From positions 1 through 22,620 of the forward strand of contig CAMLML010000076.1 in assembly GCA_946481095.1 (NCBI GenBank): a stretch of 22,620 nucleotides of DNA, given 5' to 3'. Position numbers and translations under genes: made by a program. Positions 1 through 8,700 of this stretch are shown here, in pieces; position 1 is the first letter of the stretch, and the number at the start of each line of letters is the position of its first letter. The notes under the pieces were generated by a model. It worked only from the letters and a program-made list of their open reading frames with translations, did not search any database and was not told the origin of the DNA. The stretch comes from an uncultured Cellvibrio sp. GTDB lineage: Bacteria > Pseudomonadota > Gammaproteobacteria > Pseudomonadales > Cellvibrionaceae.

Positions 1-13
1 TCGAAAGGGAGTT

Positions 14-796
14 ATGGTTGGGCGGTGGTTGCAGATCCAACTTTGGATGAAAAAGTTGGTAATGGGTTTGATGGTGTTGTTGATTATTTGGGGTGCTTAT
101 AAAGCATTGGGACCTTTGGCTGAATTATTTCAGCGGCCCATTAAAAGTGTCACGGTTGAAGGAGAGTTTCACTTTATTACGCAAGAACGTGCGACCCAAT
201 TAATTACCAGGGAGATTAATGATGATTTTTTACAAATTGATCTGTCCAGGATCAAAACAGTGCTTTTGGATGATCCCTGGGTTGAAAGTGTGACGTTGAC
301 AAGACGTTGGCCTGACACTTTGGTGGTCAAGATCGCTGAACAAAAACCGATTGCCAGATGGGGAGAAGGATTTTTGAATCAGCGCGGTGAAATTGTGCGA
401 GTCAAAGAAATGAAAGGACTAAACGATTTGCCCTGGTTGCAGGGAGATGAAATTTACGCAGCAGAAATTTTGCAGCAGTATCAGGATTTATCTTTATTGT
501 TACGTGCGCGTGGATTGGAAATTGTTGCATTAAAATGCGATAGCAAAAAATCCTGGCGATTAACGATAAAAAATAATGTCGAAATTGCTATTGGACGCGA
601 TCAGGTGATGGAAAAAATGCGTAGATTTGTTACTGTATATGAAACACAATTGCAAGCAGTTTGGCAGGATGTTAAATCAATCGATGTGCGTTATTTAAAT
701 GGAGTCGCAGTTGATTGGATCGATGGGTCGGAAACGGCGAAAAAAATGATAAAAGAGCAATCGTCAAAACCGGCGATTAATAATTTGACTCACTGA
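14..796 (+). CDS. ftsQ: Cell division protein FtsQ (5' end uncertain)
   Basis: FtsQ is a bitopic inner-membrane protein that joins FtsB and FtsL in the divisome. The sequence shows a short N-terminal stretch and one membrane segment at about residues 15-32. A POTRA-like domain follows (about 39-110, starting IKSVTVEG and including the DPWVESVTLTRRWPDTLVVKI stretch), then the beta domain to residue 260. Length is near the family norm (E. coli 276). The ATG at 14 has an AAGGGAG stretch only 2-4 bases upstream. The frame stays open to the window edge (upstream codons read R-K-G-V) and the cytoplasmic tail is short, so the true start may lie before the window. ftsA starts 44 bases downstream, the usual dcw order. 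Identification rests on the domain layout and on ftsA-ftsZ following. Confidence 0.93.
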   Translation: MVGRWLQIQLWMKKLVMGLMVLLIIWGAYKALGPLAELFQRPIKSVTVEGEFHFITQERATQLITREINDDFLQIDLSRIKTVLLDDPWVESVTLTRRWPDTLVVKIAEQKPIARWGEGFLNQRGEIVRVKEMKGLNDLPWLQGDEIYAAEILQQYQDLSLLLRARGLEIVALKCDSKKSWRLTIKNNVEIAIGRDQVMEKMRRFVTVYETQLQAVWQDVKSIDVRYLNGVAVDWIDGSETAKKMIKEQSSKPAINNLTH

Positions 797-840
797 AATT
801 AATGAAGTGAACGAGCAATCAGGTAAACGAGGTTAATTGA

Positions 841-2076
841 ATGGCCCATGCCACCGAAAATAAATTGATCGTAGGGTTGGATATTGGCACCTCAAAAGTG
901 GTGGCGATAGTGGGTGCCATTACGCCTGAAGGTCATTTGGAAATTGTTGGAATTGGTTCGCATCGTTCTACCGGATTAAAAAAAGGAGTGGTGGTTAATA
1001 TTGAATCCACCGTGTTATCGATTCAGCGCGCCATAGAAGAAGCGGAATTAATGGCGGGCTGCCAGATTCATTCTGTTTATGCCGGTATCGCAGGCAGTCA
1101 CATTCGCAGTTTGAATTCACACGGCATAGTGGCGATTCGCGATAGGGAAGTGTTGCCGCAGGATTTGGAACGAGTCATTGATGCTGCACAAGCGGTGGCA
1201 ATTCCTGCCGATCAAAAGATTCTGCACATATTGCCGCAGGAATTTATTATCGATGATCAGGACGGTGTGAAAGAACCTTTGGGCATGTCGGGTGTTCGTC
1301 TTGAAGCGAAAGTGCATCTTGTGACCTGCGCCGTAAATGCAATTCAAAATATTGAGAAATGTATTCGACGTTGTGGTCTGGAAGTTGAAGACGTCATTTT
1401 GGAACAACTGGCATCCAGCTATTCAGTATTAACAGATGATGAAAAAGAATTGGGTGTGTGTGTTGTTGATATTGGTGGTGGTACGACGGACATCGCCATT
1501 TTTAAAGAAGGTGCGATTCGTCATACCGGTGTGATTCCGATTGCGGGTGATCAAGTCACCAATGACATCGCCATGGCATTGAGAACACCAACACCCAACG
1601 CAGAAGAAATCAAAATTAAATACGCTTGTGCTTTGGCAAAACTGACAAGCCCGGATGAAACCATCAAGGTGCCCAGTGTTGGTGATCGGCAACCACGCGA
1701 TTTATCCCGACAAGCATTGGCTGAAGTGGTTGAACCGCGTTATGACGAATTGTTTACTTTGGTGCAGGCAGAGTTACGTCGCAGTGGTTACGAAGATTTG
1801 ATTGCAGCGGGAATTGTATTAACCGGTGGGACTTCCAAGATGGAAGGTGTCATTGAATTGGCCGAAGAAATTTTTCATATGCCAGTCAGGTTGGGTGCAC
1901 CACATGATATTCGGGGTTTATCTGACATAGTGAATAATCCCATTTATTCGACTGGCGTTGGATTATTGATTTATGCGTTGAAGCAACAACAAGAGGGATA
2001 TAAAACATCTGGCCATAAACCGGAAGGCGGATCTTTTTTCGGGAAGTTGAAAAAAATGTTCCAGAGTAATTTTTAA
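841..2076 (+). CDS. ftsA: Cell division protein FtsA
   Basis: FtsA is an actin-like ATPase that tethers FtsZ filaments to the inner membrane. This 411-residue protein (E. coli 420) shows the phosphate 1 motif GLDIGTSK at residues 12-19, the actin-family phosphate 2 motif DIGGGTTDI in the middle, and the adenosine motif GGTSKMEG near residue 330. The last residues (FFGKLKKMFQSNF) form the amphipathic membrane-targeting helix. The ATG is preceded by GAGG at 829-832, 8 bases away. It lies between ftsQ and ftsZ, presumably co-transcribed with both. The gap to ftsZ is 144 bases and contains a REP-like stem-loop (2094-2121). Confidence 0.98.
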   Translation: MAHATENKLIVGLDIGTSKVVAIVGAITPEGHLEIVGIGSHRSTGLKKGVVVNIESTVLSIQRAIEEAELMAGCQIHSVYAGIAGSHIRSLNSHGIVAIRDREVLPQDLERVIDAAQAVAIPADQKILHILPQEFIIDDQDGVKEPLGMSGVRLEAKVHLVTCAVNAIQNIEKCIRRCGLEVEDVILEQLASSYSVLTDDEKELGVCVVDIGGGTTDIAIFKEGAIRHTGVIPIAGDQVTNDIAMALRTPTPNAEEIKIKYACALAKLTSPDETIKVPSVGDRQPRDLSRQALAEVVEPRYDELFTLVQAELRRSGYEDLIAAGIVLTGGTSKMEGVIELAEEIFHMPVRLGAPHDIRGLSDIVNNPIYSTGVGLLIYALKQQQEGYKTSGHKPEGGSFFGKLKKMFQSNF

Positions 2077-2093
2077 CAATGTTTGGCAATTTG

Positions 2094-2121
2094 CGTCATA
2101 CCTGTGAAGGCAGGTATGACG
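2094..2121. repeat. REP-like stem-loop in the ftsA-ftsZ gap
   Basis: Perfect 11-bp inverted repeat: CGTCATACCTG at 2094-2104 and its reverse complement at 2111-2121, around the 6-base loop TGAAGG. The core matches the common proteobacterial REP type with a GCGAAGGC-like centre, and it resembles the pair at 18541-18646. A run of six T (2132-2137) begins 10 bases after the stem, too far for a canonical intrinsic terminator. The stem could still slow RNA decay or weaken read-through into ftsZ; that role is inference. Confidence 0.75.
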
Positions 2122-2207
2122 AGTACAGAGATTTTTTGTAAGTGTTTGTATTGGTGGTGGCGTTTTTTGTTTTTTAATTAACAAGTAGTAACCAGGTTTC
2201 AAAAATA

Positions 2208-2213
2208 AAGGGG
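2208..2213 (+). promoter_or_regulatory. Ribosome binding site deciding the ftsZ start
   Basis: AAGGGG lies 7 bases before the ATG at 2221. It supports that start over an in-frame GTG at 2215, which would fall almost on top of the site. Confidence 0.8.
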
Positions 2214-2220
2214 TGTGGCT

Positions 2221-3387
2221 ATGTTTGAACTTATCGATAATCTGCATCAAGATGCAGTGATTAAAGTGATCGGTGTTGGCGGTGGTGGTGGAAATGCTGT
2301 TAAACACATGATCGCAAATAAAGTAGAAGGCGTTGAATTTATTTGCGCCAATACAGATGCACAAGCACTGAAAGATATTGATGTGCGAACTGTGCTGCAG
2401 TTAGGTACATCGACCACCAAGGGTTTGGGTGCCGGTGCAAATCCGGATGTGGGTCGTCAGGCGGCTATGGAAGATCGTGAACGTATCGCGGAAATTTTAC
2501 GCGGTGCGGATATGGTATTTATTGCAGCGGGTATGGGCGGTGGTACCGGCACGGGTGCTGCGCCTGTGGTGGCAGAAGTTGCGCGCGATTTGGGAATTTT
2601 AACGGTTGCCGTTGTGACCAAGCCTTTTCCGTTTGAAGGTCCAAAGCGTATGGCAATTGCGGAAATCGGTATTAAGGAACTCAGCGAAAGAGTGGATTCA
2701 TTAATTACCATTCCTAACGAAAAACTCTTGTCCGTTTTGGGAAAATCAACAGGATTACTGGAAGCATTCAAGGCTGCCAATAATGTATTACATGGTGCTG
2801 TTCAGGGGATTGCCGATTTGATCATGCGTCCCGGTATGATCAACGTGGATTTTGCCGATGTTCGCACTGTGATGTCTGAAATGGGCATGGCAATGATGGG
2901 CACAGGCTCGGCCATGGGTGAGAATCGTGCGCGTGAAGCAGCTGAATCAGCCATTCGTAGTCCATTACTTGAAGATGTTAACTTGCAAGGTGCTAAAGGT
3001 ATTTTGGTTAACATCACGGCAGGTCTGGATTTGTCGATTGGTGAATTCGCTGAAATTGGTAATGTGATTGAAGAGTTTGCTTCAGGTGATGCAACGGTTG
3101 TTGTTGGAACTGTTATTGATCCTGAAATGACAAATGAATTGCGTGTGACAGTGGTTGCAACCGGTTTGGGTTTGCCAGCATCCATCGCCAATACCAAAGA
3201 AACCAAACCTGCACCGACAAAAGTGATTGTGGATAACACTCGTCGTACACCGCCAGTTGTCGAAAGACCAACCGGCGGATTGAGAGCCAATACCCAGACA
3301 TCTTCAGCAGCATTGGCTGCACCCTTGGGGGACAAGGAATTGGAGTATCTGGATATCCCGGCTTTTTTACGCCGGCAAGCAGACTGA
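2221..3387 (+). CDS. ftsZ: Cell division protein FtsZ
   Basis: FtsZ is the tubulin-like GTPase that forms the cytokinetic ring. The 388-residue protein (E. coli 383) begins MFELIDN, close to E. coli MFEPMEL. It shows the glycine-rich KVIGVGGGGGNAVKHM nucleotide-binding start and the tubulin signature GGGTGTG at residues 106-112. The T7 synergy loop NVDFADVRTVM contacts the next subunit's GTP. A variable linker (about 320-372) leads to the conserved C-terminal peptide YLDIPAFLRRQAD, which binds FtsA and ZipA. The ATG at 2221 is chosen for its AAGGGG site and the family's usual N-terminus; a GTG six bases upstream would add two residues. lpxC follows after 126 bases. The large open frames on the opposite strand here are shadows. 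Confidence 0.99.
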   Translation: MFELIDNLHQDAVIKVIGVGGGGGNAVKHMIANKVEGVEFICANTDAQALKDIDVRTVLQLGTSTTKGLGAGANPDVGRQAAMEDRERIAEILRGADMVFIAAGMGGGTGTGAAPVVAEVARDLGILTVAVVTKPFPFEGPKRMAIAEIGIKELSERVDSLITIPNEKLLSVLGKSTGLLEAFKAANNVLHGAVQGIADLIMRPGMINVDFADVRTVMSEMGMAMMGTGSAMGENRAREAAESAIRSPLLEDVNLQGAKGILVNITAGLDLSIGEFAEIGNVIEEFASGDATVVVGTVIDPEMTNELRVTVVATGLGLPASIANTKETKPAPTKVIVDNTRRTPPVVERPTGGLRANTQTSSAALAAPLGDKELEYLDIPAFLRRQAD

Positions 3388-3513
3388 GTAATTGATGTAT
3401 TGAATAGGGCAATGAAAGATATAGCGACTGACAACTGGCTCCACCCCCTGCCGGTTTGATAGTGTCGCCATGTCTTTAACGCTGTTTAATTGTTTAAAAA
3501 GTAACGGGATCAA

Positions 3514-4419
3514 ATGCTAAAACAGAGAACTTTGAAAACCATTGTCCGTGCCACCGGCATTGGTTTGCATACGGGCCAGAAAATCAGCATCAGCTTGAAA
3601 CCTGCTGGTGTTGATACTGGCATTGTGTTTCGTCGTGTTGATCTCAACCCTCCAATTGAAATACGTGGTTTTGCCAAAAATGTTGGTGAAACCACACTTT
3701 CAACCTGCCTGATAAAGGACGAAGTCAGGGTCTCCACCGTTGAACATTTGATGTCTGCTTTTGCCGGAACAGGGATTGATAATGCAATCGTTGAGTTGGA
3801 TGCAGCCGAGATACCGATTATGGATGGCAGCGCTGCTCCTTTTGTTTTTTTGATTCAATCTGCCGGAATTTATGAGCAGGATGCGCCCAAAAAATTTGTT
3901 CGCGTCAAGAAAGAAATCACTTTAAAAGAAGGCGACAAGATTGCCAGCTTTATTCCTTATGACGGCTTCAAAATTGCGTTTTCAATTGAATTTAATCATC
4001 CGGTATTTCAAGGCAAGATTCTCAATACCTCTGTTGATTTTTCCAGTCAGTCCTTTGTAAGACAGGTCAGTCGTGCACGAACTTTTGGTTTTATGCACGA
4101 AATTGAATTTCTCCGATCAAAGGGGTTGGCGCGTGGTGGTAGTTTGGACAATGCCATAGTGGTTGATGAATATAAAATTCTGAATGAAGACGGCCTGCGC
4201 TCGGAAGACGAATTCGTTAAACATAAGGTATTGGATGCAATTGGTGACCTTTATATGTTGGGTCACGGATTGATCTGTGAATTCAGAGCCCATAAGTCGG
4301 GTCACGCAATGAACAACAGAGTTTTGCGACAACTGATTGATCAGCCTGATGCCTGGGAGTATGTAACTTTCGACGACATGAAATCATCTCCGGTCAATTA
4401 TTTGCCAATTGCTGTTTAA
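3514..4419 (+). CDS. lpxC: UDP-3-O-acyl-N-acetylglucosamine deacetylase LpxC
   Basis: LpxC is a zinc amidase that removes the acetyl group from UDP-3-O-acyl-GlcNAc, the committed step of lipid A synthesis in the cytoplasm. The 301-residue length matches the family (about 300-305). Visible active-site residues are zinc ligand H78 in [10 protein letters not shown]237 and D241 in HKVLDAIGD, and the catalytic H264 in HKSGHAMN. The N-terminus [21 protein letters not shown] is typical; its GIGLHTG part helps form the substrate site. An ACGGGA stretch lies 5 bases before the ATG, a moderate ribosome site. Downstream of ftsZ is its standard place in gammaproteobacteria. Confidence 0.98.
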   Translation: MLKQRTLKTIVRATGIGLHTGQKISISLKPAGVDTGIVFRRVDLNPPIEIRGFAKNVGETTLSTCLIKDEVRVSTVEHLMSAFAGTGIDNAIVELDAAEIPIMDGSAAPFVFLIQSAGIYEQDAPKKFVRVKKEITLKEGDKIASFIPYDGFKIAFSIEFNHPVFQGKILNTSVDFSSQSFVRQVSRARTFGFMHEIEFLRSKGLARGGSLDNAIVVDEYKILNEDGLRSEDEFVKHKVLDAIGDLYMLGHGLICEFRAHKSGHAMNNRVLRQLIDQPDAWEYVTFDDMKSSPVNYLPIAV

Positions 4420-4612
4420 AAAATAAACACCAATCAGTTGGCAATATTCCTATATCCCAGATCACATTTCTAAAATTTTACTTGTTAAATTCCTTAATCC
4501 TGTGCCATATTTCAAGCAACCGGGCTCTCCGGCTAATCGCAAGGATTCAATATAACCGTCTGCGTGCCAGTAGTGATTTTGTAACTACCTGTTTTTAAAA
4601 GGCTTTTTGACC

Positions 4613-4639
4613 ATACATTTTATGATACACAAAATGTAT
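4613..4639. repeat. 9-bp inverted repeat upstream of the M23 peptidase gene
   Basis: ATACATTTT (4613-4621) and its exact reverse complement AAAATGTAT (4631-4639) flank a 9-base centre. There is no T-run after it. The AT-rich dyad next to a possible -35 hexamer looks more like an operator than a terminator. Function unknown. Confidence 0.5.
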
Positions 4640-4738
4640 CGGCTGTAGGTTTTATCCTCTGCCAAATGTAAATCGTAAAACATGAAGAATTGGATCAGTT
4701 ACTTTACGATCCAGGGCAGTTTTACCCTGTTAAAAATT

Positions 4739-4743
4739 GAAGG
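4739..4743 (+). promoter_or_regulatory. Ribosome binding site deciding the M23 peptidase start
   Basis: GAAGG sits 6 bases before the ATG at 4750. It favours that codon over the TTG at 4744, which directly abuts the site. Confidence 0.7.
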
Positions 4744-4749
4744 TTGCTA

Positions 4750-5679
4750 ATGAAAATTATCATCGTCAGCAAAGATCATGGACAAGCGCGAAGTATCAAC
4801 CTGGGAGGTTGGACCCGTGCATTTTTGTCAGTTTGTTTGCTGGGGATTCCCACGGCTATAGGTGCCTGGGGTTACGGCTGGTTGGTAACGGGTGAGCGCC
4901 CGGAAATATTCGATGCTAATGGTGCAGTTTGGGGTAAGGTTTTAGGGCAAGAAAAGACTTCTGTTGAGGCTGTTGAAGAAAGGGCAAGCAAAGCGCAGTT
5001 GGCAGCACTTACCAGCAAAATAGCAGAACTTCAGGCAAGATTGACACGCCTGGATGCTTTGGGTGAAAAGCTGGCGTCATCGGCGAAACTAGAAGGGGAA
5101 TTCGATTTTAGTCAGGTTCCGGCGATAGGTGGGTTATCAGTTCAATCCACTCACTCGTTGCAAACAGAAACAGATTTTCTGACCGTACTCAAAGGTCTCA
5201 CCTCAAAACTCGATAGTCAGGAACAGCAGCTGGGTACTCTTGATGACCTGCTTGCTAATAGAAGTTTATTAAAAGATACAGTAGTTGCCGGGTTCCCCGT
5301 TAAAAACGCCTTTCTTTCTTCCCGCTTTGGTTATCGACAAGACCCTTTCACAGGTAGAACCAGTTTTCACTCGGGTATGGATTTCACCGCGCGGGCGGGA
5401 TCTGAAATTCACAGTGTTGCTGCCGGTGTTGTTAACTGGGCGGGACGCCACCCTGAATATGGAAATATGGTTGAGATCAACCATGGTTTTGGTTTCGTAA
5501 CTCGCTACGCTCACAATCAGTCCAATCTGGTGAAAGCTGGTGACGTAATCAAAAAAGGACAGGTTGTTGGTTTGGTTGGCTCAACCGGTCGTTCTACAGG
5601 TAATCATGTTCATTTCGAAGTCTACAAAAATGGTCGGGTAGTTGATCCGGCTACCTACGTTCGCCGCAATAATCCTTAA
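4750..5679 (+). CDS. Membrane-anchored M23 family metallopeptidase
   Basis: Predicted zinc endopeptidase acting on peptidoglycan in the periplasm. The 309-residue protein has a short cytoplasmic start, one membrane segment at about residues 22-47, a helical or coiled-coil region at about 75-110, and a LytM/M23 domain at about 185-305. The zinc and catalytic residues are visible: H207 and D211 in HSGMD, H255 in YAH, and H286 and H288 in HVHFE. The active site therefore looks intact, unlike degenerate LytM factors such as EnvC. It lies between lpxC and secA, as in Pseudomonas, with 150 bases to secA. The exact biological substrate is unknown; peptide cross-link cleavage during growth or division is an inference from family and place. 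Confidence 0.9.
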   Translation: MKIIIVSKDHGQARSINLGGWTRAFLSVCLLGIPTAIGAWGYGWLVTGERPEIFDANGAVWGKVLGQEKTSVEAVEERASKAQLAALTSKIAELQARLTRLDALGEKLASSAKLEGEFDFSQVPAIGGLSVQSTHSLQTETDFLTVLKGLTSKLDSQEQQLGTLDDLLANRSLLKDTVVAGFPVKNAFLSSRFGYRQDPFTGRTSFHSGMDFTARAGSEIHSVAAGVVNWAGRHPEYGNMVEINHGFGFVTRYAHNQSNLVKAGDVIKKGQVVGLVGSTGRSTGNHVHFEVYKNGRVVDPATYVRRNNP

Positions 5680-5829
5680 TCCATTCTTTTCAATCGGCAT
5701 GCAGTTTCAGGCTTGCATTAGTCGATGTCATCCTATTTACTGCCGCCTTTAAATCTTGCCACTGATGCGCTGCGGTTAAAGATTAACGGCGCTTGTTGTT
5801 TTTAGAAATTAAATAATTGGGACCCAATA

Positions 5830-8562
5830 ATGATCAGCAAGTTGATAAAAGCTCTTTTTGGATCAAAAAATGAGCGTGAATTAAAACGTATGGGAAAAGT
5901 GGTTGTACAAATAAATGCACTTGAACCACAAATGCAACAACTTAGTGATGATGCACTCAAAGCAAAAACGCAAGAGTTTCGTGAACGATATCAAAAAGGT
6001 GAAACTCTGGATCAATTACTTCCCGAAGCTTTTGCAACTGTGAGGGAAGCGGGGCGCCGCGTATTGGGAATGCGCCATTTTGATGTGCAATTAATTGGTG
6101 GTATGACACTGCACGAAGGGAAGATTGCCGAGATGCGTACGGGTGAAGGAAAGACGTTGGTGTCAACTTTGCCCAGTTATTTACACGCCATTTCCGGAAA
6201 AGGTGTGCACATAGTAACGGTCAACGATTATCTGGCGGGTCGTGATGCTAATTGGATGAAACCGCTTTATGAATTTCTGGGGATGACGGTAGGTGTTATT
6301 CAATCGATGCAGCCGCAATCTGTAAAGCGTGAAGCTTACGCTGCTGATGTTACCTACGGCACCAATAACGAATATGGTTTTGATTATCTGCGCGACAATA
6401 TGGCATTGAGTAAACAGGATAAAGTGCAGCGTACTTTAAACTTTGCTGTTGTCGATGAAGTGGATTCAATTTTGATTGATGAAGCGCGTACCCCTTTAAT
6501 TATTTCCGGTGCTGCAGAAAATAGTGCGGAAATGTACAAACGCATCAATCAGATAATTCAAAAATTAAAAAAACAAGATGATAACGGTGAAGATGGTGAG
6601 CGTCGTGTTATCACTAAAGTAGGTGATTTCCGTGTCGATGAAAAATCACGTCAGGTTGAATTAACTGAAGAAGGGCATCAGTTAATTGAGGAGTTATTAA
6701 TTCAGGCAAAATTATTGCAGCCTGATCAAAGTTTGTATGCGGCAAATAATTTAACCCTGATGCATCATGTTAATTCTGCGTTACGTGCACATCATCTTTT
6801 CCATCGTGATGTTGAGTACATTATCCAGGAAGGGCAGATAGTTTTGATTGATGAACACACAGGGCGCACTATGCCTGGGCGCCGTTTGTCAGAAGGCTTG
6901 CATCAGGCGATTGAAGCCAAAGAAAATGTTGCCATTCAAAGTGAAAGTCAAACTCTGGCGTCAACAACTTTCCAAAATTATTTCCGCTTGTATCCGACTC
7001 TTTCGGGTATGACGGGTACTGCCGATACAGAAGCATTTGAGTTTCGTGAAATTTATGGATTGGATGTGGTGGTTATTCCAACCAACAAACCGATTCTTCG
7101 TCAGGATTTAAATGACAAAGTATTTTTATCACTCGAGGATAAATACGAAGCGATAGTGACTGATGTAAAGGCCCTGCAGGATAAACAAGTTCCAATACTG
7201 GTTGGTACTGCTTCCATCGAAACTTCCGAAGAGATGTCACGTCGATTAAACAAGGCTGGAATAAAACACCAGGTTTTGAACGCAAAATTCCACGCGCAGG
7301 AAGCAGAAATTATTGCACAGGCTGGACGCCCGGGGGCAGTCACTATTGCAACTAACATGGCAGGCCGCGGTACGGATATTGTGTTAGGTGGCCGCTGGGA
7401 ATCTGAAGTTGCAAAACTGGAAAATCCAACACCGGAACAAATTGAAAAAGTTAAATCTGAATGGAAAACCCGTCACGATCAGGTGCTGGCTGCAGGTGGG
7501 TTGCACATTATTGGTACCGAGCGGCATGAATCCCGTCGCATTGACAATCAATTGCGTGGACGTTCAGGTCGTCAAGGTGACCCGGGTGTAACCCGATTTT
7601 ATTTATCGCTTGAAGATAATTTGATGCGCATTTTTGCATCTGAACGTGTGCGCAATTTTATGCAAGCGTTAGGTATGGAAAAAGGCGAAGCGATTGAACA
7701 TCGCATGGTGAATAATGCAATTGAAAAGGCTCAGCGAAAAGTAGAGGGGCGTAACTTTGATATCCGTAAACAATTGCTTGAATTTGATGATGTTGCCAAT
7801 GAGCAGCGACAAATTATCTATCATCAGCGCAATGAATTATTGGATGCAGAATCTGTTCGTGACACCATTACTGCAATTCGTGCAGATGTGGTCATCGATT
7901 TGGTCACTCAATATATACCGCCACAAACTATTGAAGATCAATGGAATATTTCCGGACTGCAACAGCAGTTGGAAACTGATTTTGGCTTGAAATTGCCGGT
8001 TGCAAAATGGTTGGAAGAAGATACGCAATTACATGAAGAAACACTGCGCCAAAAAATCATTGATGAAGTGCAAAAAGTCTATGATGCCAAATGTGAGCGC
8101 ATTGGTGACATAATGCTGGAAATTGAAAAGCAAGTGATGTTGCAGGTAATTGATCATAGTTGGAAAGAGCATTTGGCCATTATGGATCATTTGCGGCAGG
8201 GTATTAACTTACGCTCTTACGCGCAAAAAAATCCCAAACAGGAATACAAACGTGAATCGTTCATTTTGTTCCAGGATTTGTTGACTAACGTAAAACGCGA
8301 AACGATTCATTTGCTGGCGCGAGTAGAGCCTATTTCGCGTGAACAAATGGAAGCAATGGAAAATCAACGTCGTGAAGAGCTTGCGAAACAAAAAATGCAA
8401 TTGCGTCACGACGAATTAAATCCGATGGGGGAGGAAGAGCAGCCCACCCAGTCAAAACCTAAAGCCCAGATAATTAGATCCGGACCTAAAGTAGGTCGAA
8501 ATGACCCTTGTCCTTGTGGATCGGGCAAAAAATATAAAAGCTGTCATGGGCAGTTGGAATGA
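5830..8562 (+). CDS. secA: Preprotein translocase ATPase SecA
   Basis: SecA is the motor that pushes unfolded preproteins through SecYEG. The 910-residue protein (E. coli 901) shows the Walker A motif GEGKT at residues 105-109, the DEVD Walker B at 209-212 with [11 protein letters not shown] after it, the helicase motif region [12 protein letters not shown], and the [13 protein letters not shown] motif of the second nucleotide-binding fold. The C-terminal zinc site is complete: C894, C896, C905 and H906 in [13 protein letters not shown], the SecB and lipid binding tail. The ATG follows a GGGA site embedded in the short palindrome ATTGGGACCCAAT (5816-5828), which could affect initiation. No SecM-like arrest peptide gene precedes it; the gene upstream is the M23 peptidase. 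Confidence 0.99.
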   Translation: MISKLIKALFGSKNERELKRMGKVVVQINALEPQMQQLSDDALKAKTQEFRERYQKGETLDQLLPEAFATVREAGRRVLGMRHFDVQLIGGMTLHEGKIAEMRTGEGKTLVSTLPSYLHAISGKGVHIVTVNDYLAGRDANWMKPLYEFLGMTVGVIQSMQPQSVKREAYAADVTYGTNNEYGFDYLRDNMALSKQDKVQRTLNFAVVDEVDSILIDEARTPLIISGAAENSAEMYKRINQIIQKLKKQDDNGEDGERRVITKVGDFRVDEKSRQVELTEEGHQLIEELLIQAKLLQPDQSLYAANNLTLMHHVNSALRAHHLFHRDVEYIIQEGQIVLIDEHTGRTMPGRRLSEGLHQAIEAKENVAIQSESQTLASTTFQNYFRLYPTLSGMTGTADTEAFEFREIYGLDVVVIPTNKPILRQDLNDKVFLSLEDKYEAIVTDVKALQDKQVPILVGTASIETSEEMSRRLNKAGIKHQVLNAKFHAQEAEIIAQAGRPGAVTIATNMAGRGTDIVLGGRWESEVAKLENPTPEQIEKVKSEWKTRHDQVLAAGGLHIIGTERHESRRIDNQLRGRSGRQGDPGVTRFYLSLEDNLMRIFASERVRNFMQALGMEKGEAIEHRMVNNAIEKAQRKVEGRNFDIRKQLLEFDDVANEQRQIIYHQRNELLDAESVRDTITAIRADVVIDLVTQYIPPQTIEDQWNISGLQQQLETDFGLKLPVAKWLEEDTQLHEETLRQKIIDEVQKVYDAKCERIGDIMLEIEKQVMLQVIDHSWKEHLAIMDHLRQGINLRSYAQKNPKQEYKRESFILFQDLLTNVKRETIHLLARVEPISREQMEAMENQRREELAKQKMQLRHDELNPMGEEEQPTQSKPKAQIIRSGPKVGRNDPCPCGSGKKYKSCHGQLE

Positions 8563-8581
8563 CCCCACCCTAACCCTCCTC

Positions 8582-8629
8582 GGCAACAGTTCCATGCGTT
8601 GCTCTACCTGCATCCATGCAGTCGTTGCC
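8582..8629. repeat. Small inverted-repeat segment between secA and argJ
   Basis: The 138-base secA-argJ gap holds GGCAAC (8582-8587) and its complement GTTGCC (8624-8629). Inside lies CTGCAT-CC-ATGCAG (8608-8621). GCAAC/GTTGC at 8583-8587/8598-8602 offers an alternative pairing. The segment looks like a decayed palindromic repeat; no T-run follows, so it is not a clear terminator. Confidence 0.35.
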
Positions 8630-8700
8630 AGAAAGGGGACAGATTATCTTGTGTATCCAAAATCGATAAATAATTATTGAAATTTTTCGAGGAATAAATC

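Larger units (their letters stand above)
4420..4749. other. Non-coding gap between lpxC and the M23 peptidase gene
   Basis: A 330-base stretch with no open frame of useful length on either strand. In Pseudomonas the matching gap carries a dciA (DUF721) gene, usually on the opposite strand. Reading the reverse complement I see nothing like DciA. The gap holds several inverted repeats: ATACATTTT/AAAATGTAT (4613-4621/4631-4639), ATCGTAAA/TTTACGAT (4672-4679/4703-4710) and CAGGG/CCCTG (4712-4716/4725-4729). A TTGACC hexamer at 4607-4612 could be a -35 box, but no convincing -10 box lies 16-18 bases on. Confidence 0.6.

Noticed and set aside
2802..3434. 210-residue open frame on the minus strand inside ftsZ
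   Set aside because: ftsZ is certain on the plus strand; the antisense frame has no ribosome site or recognisable domain and is a codon-bias shadow.
4744..4752. TTG at 4744 as start of the M23 peptidase
   Set aside because: The GAAGG site at 4739-4743 directly abuts it, while the ATG at 4750 has proper 6-base spacing.
5680..5829. SecM-like regulatory leader before secA
   Set aside because: No small frame with a signal peptide and arrest motif is present; the gap holds only a short palindrome around the secA ribosome site.
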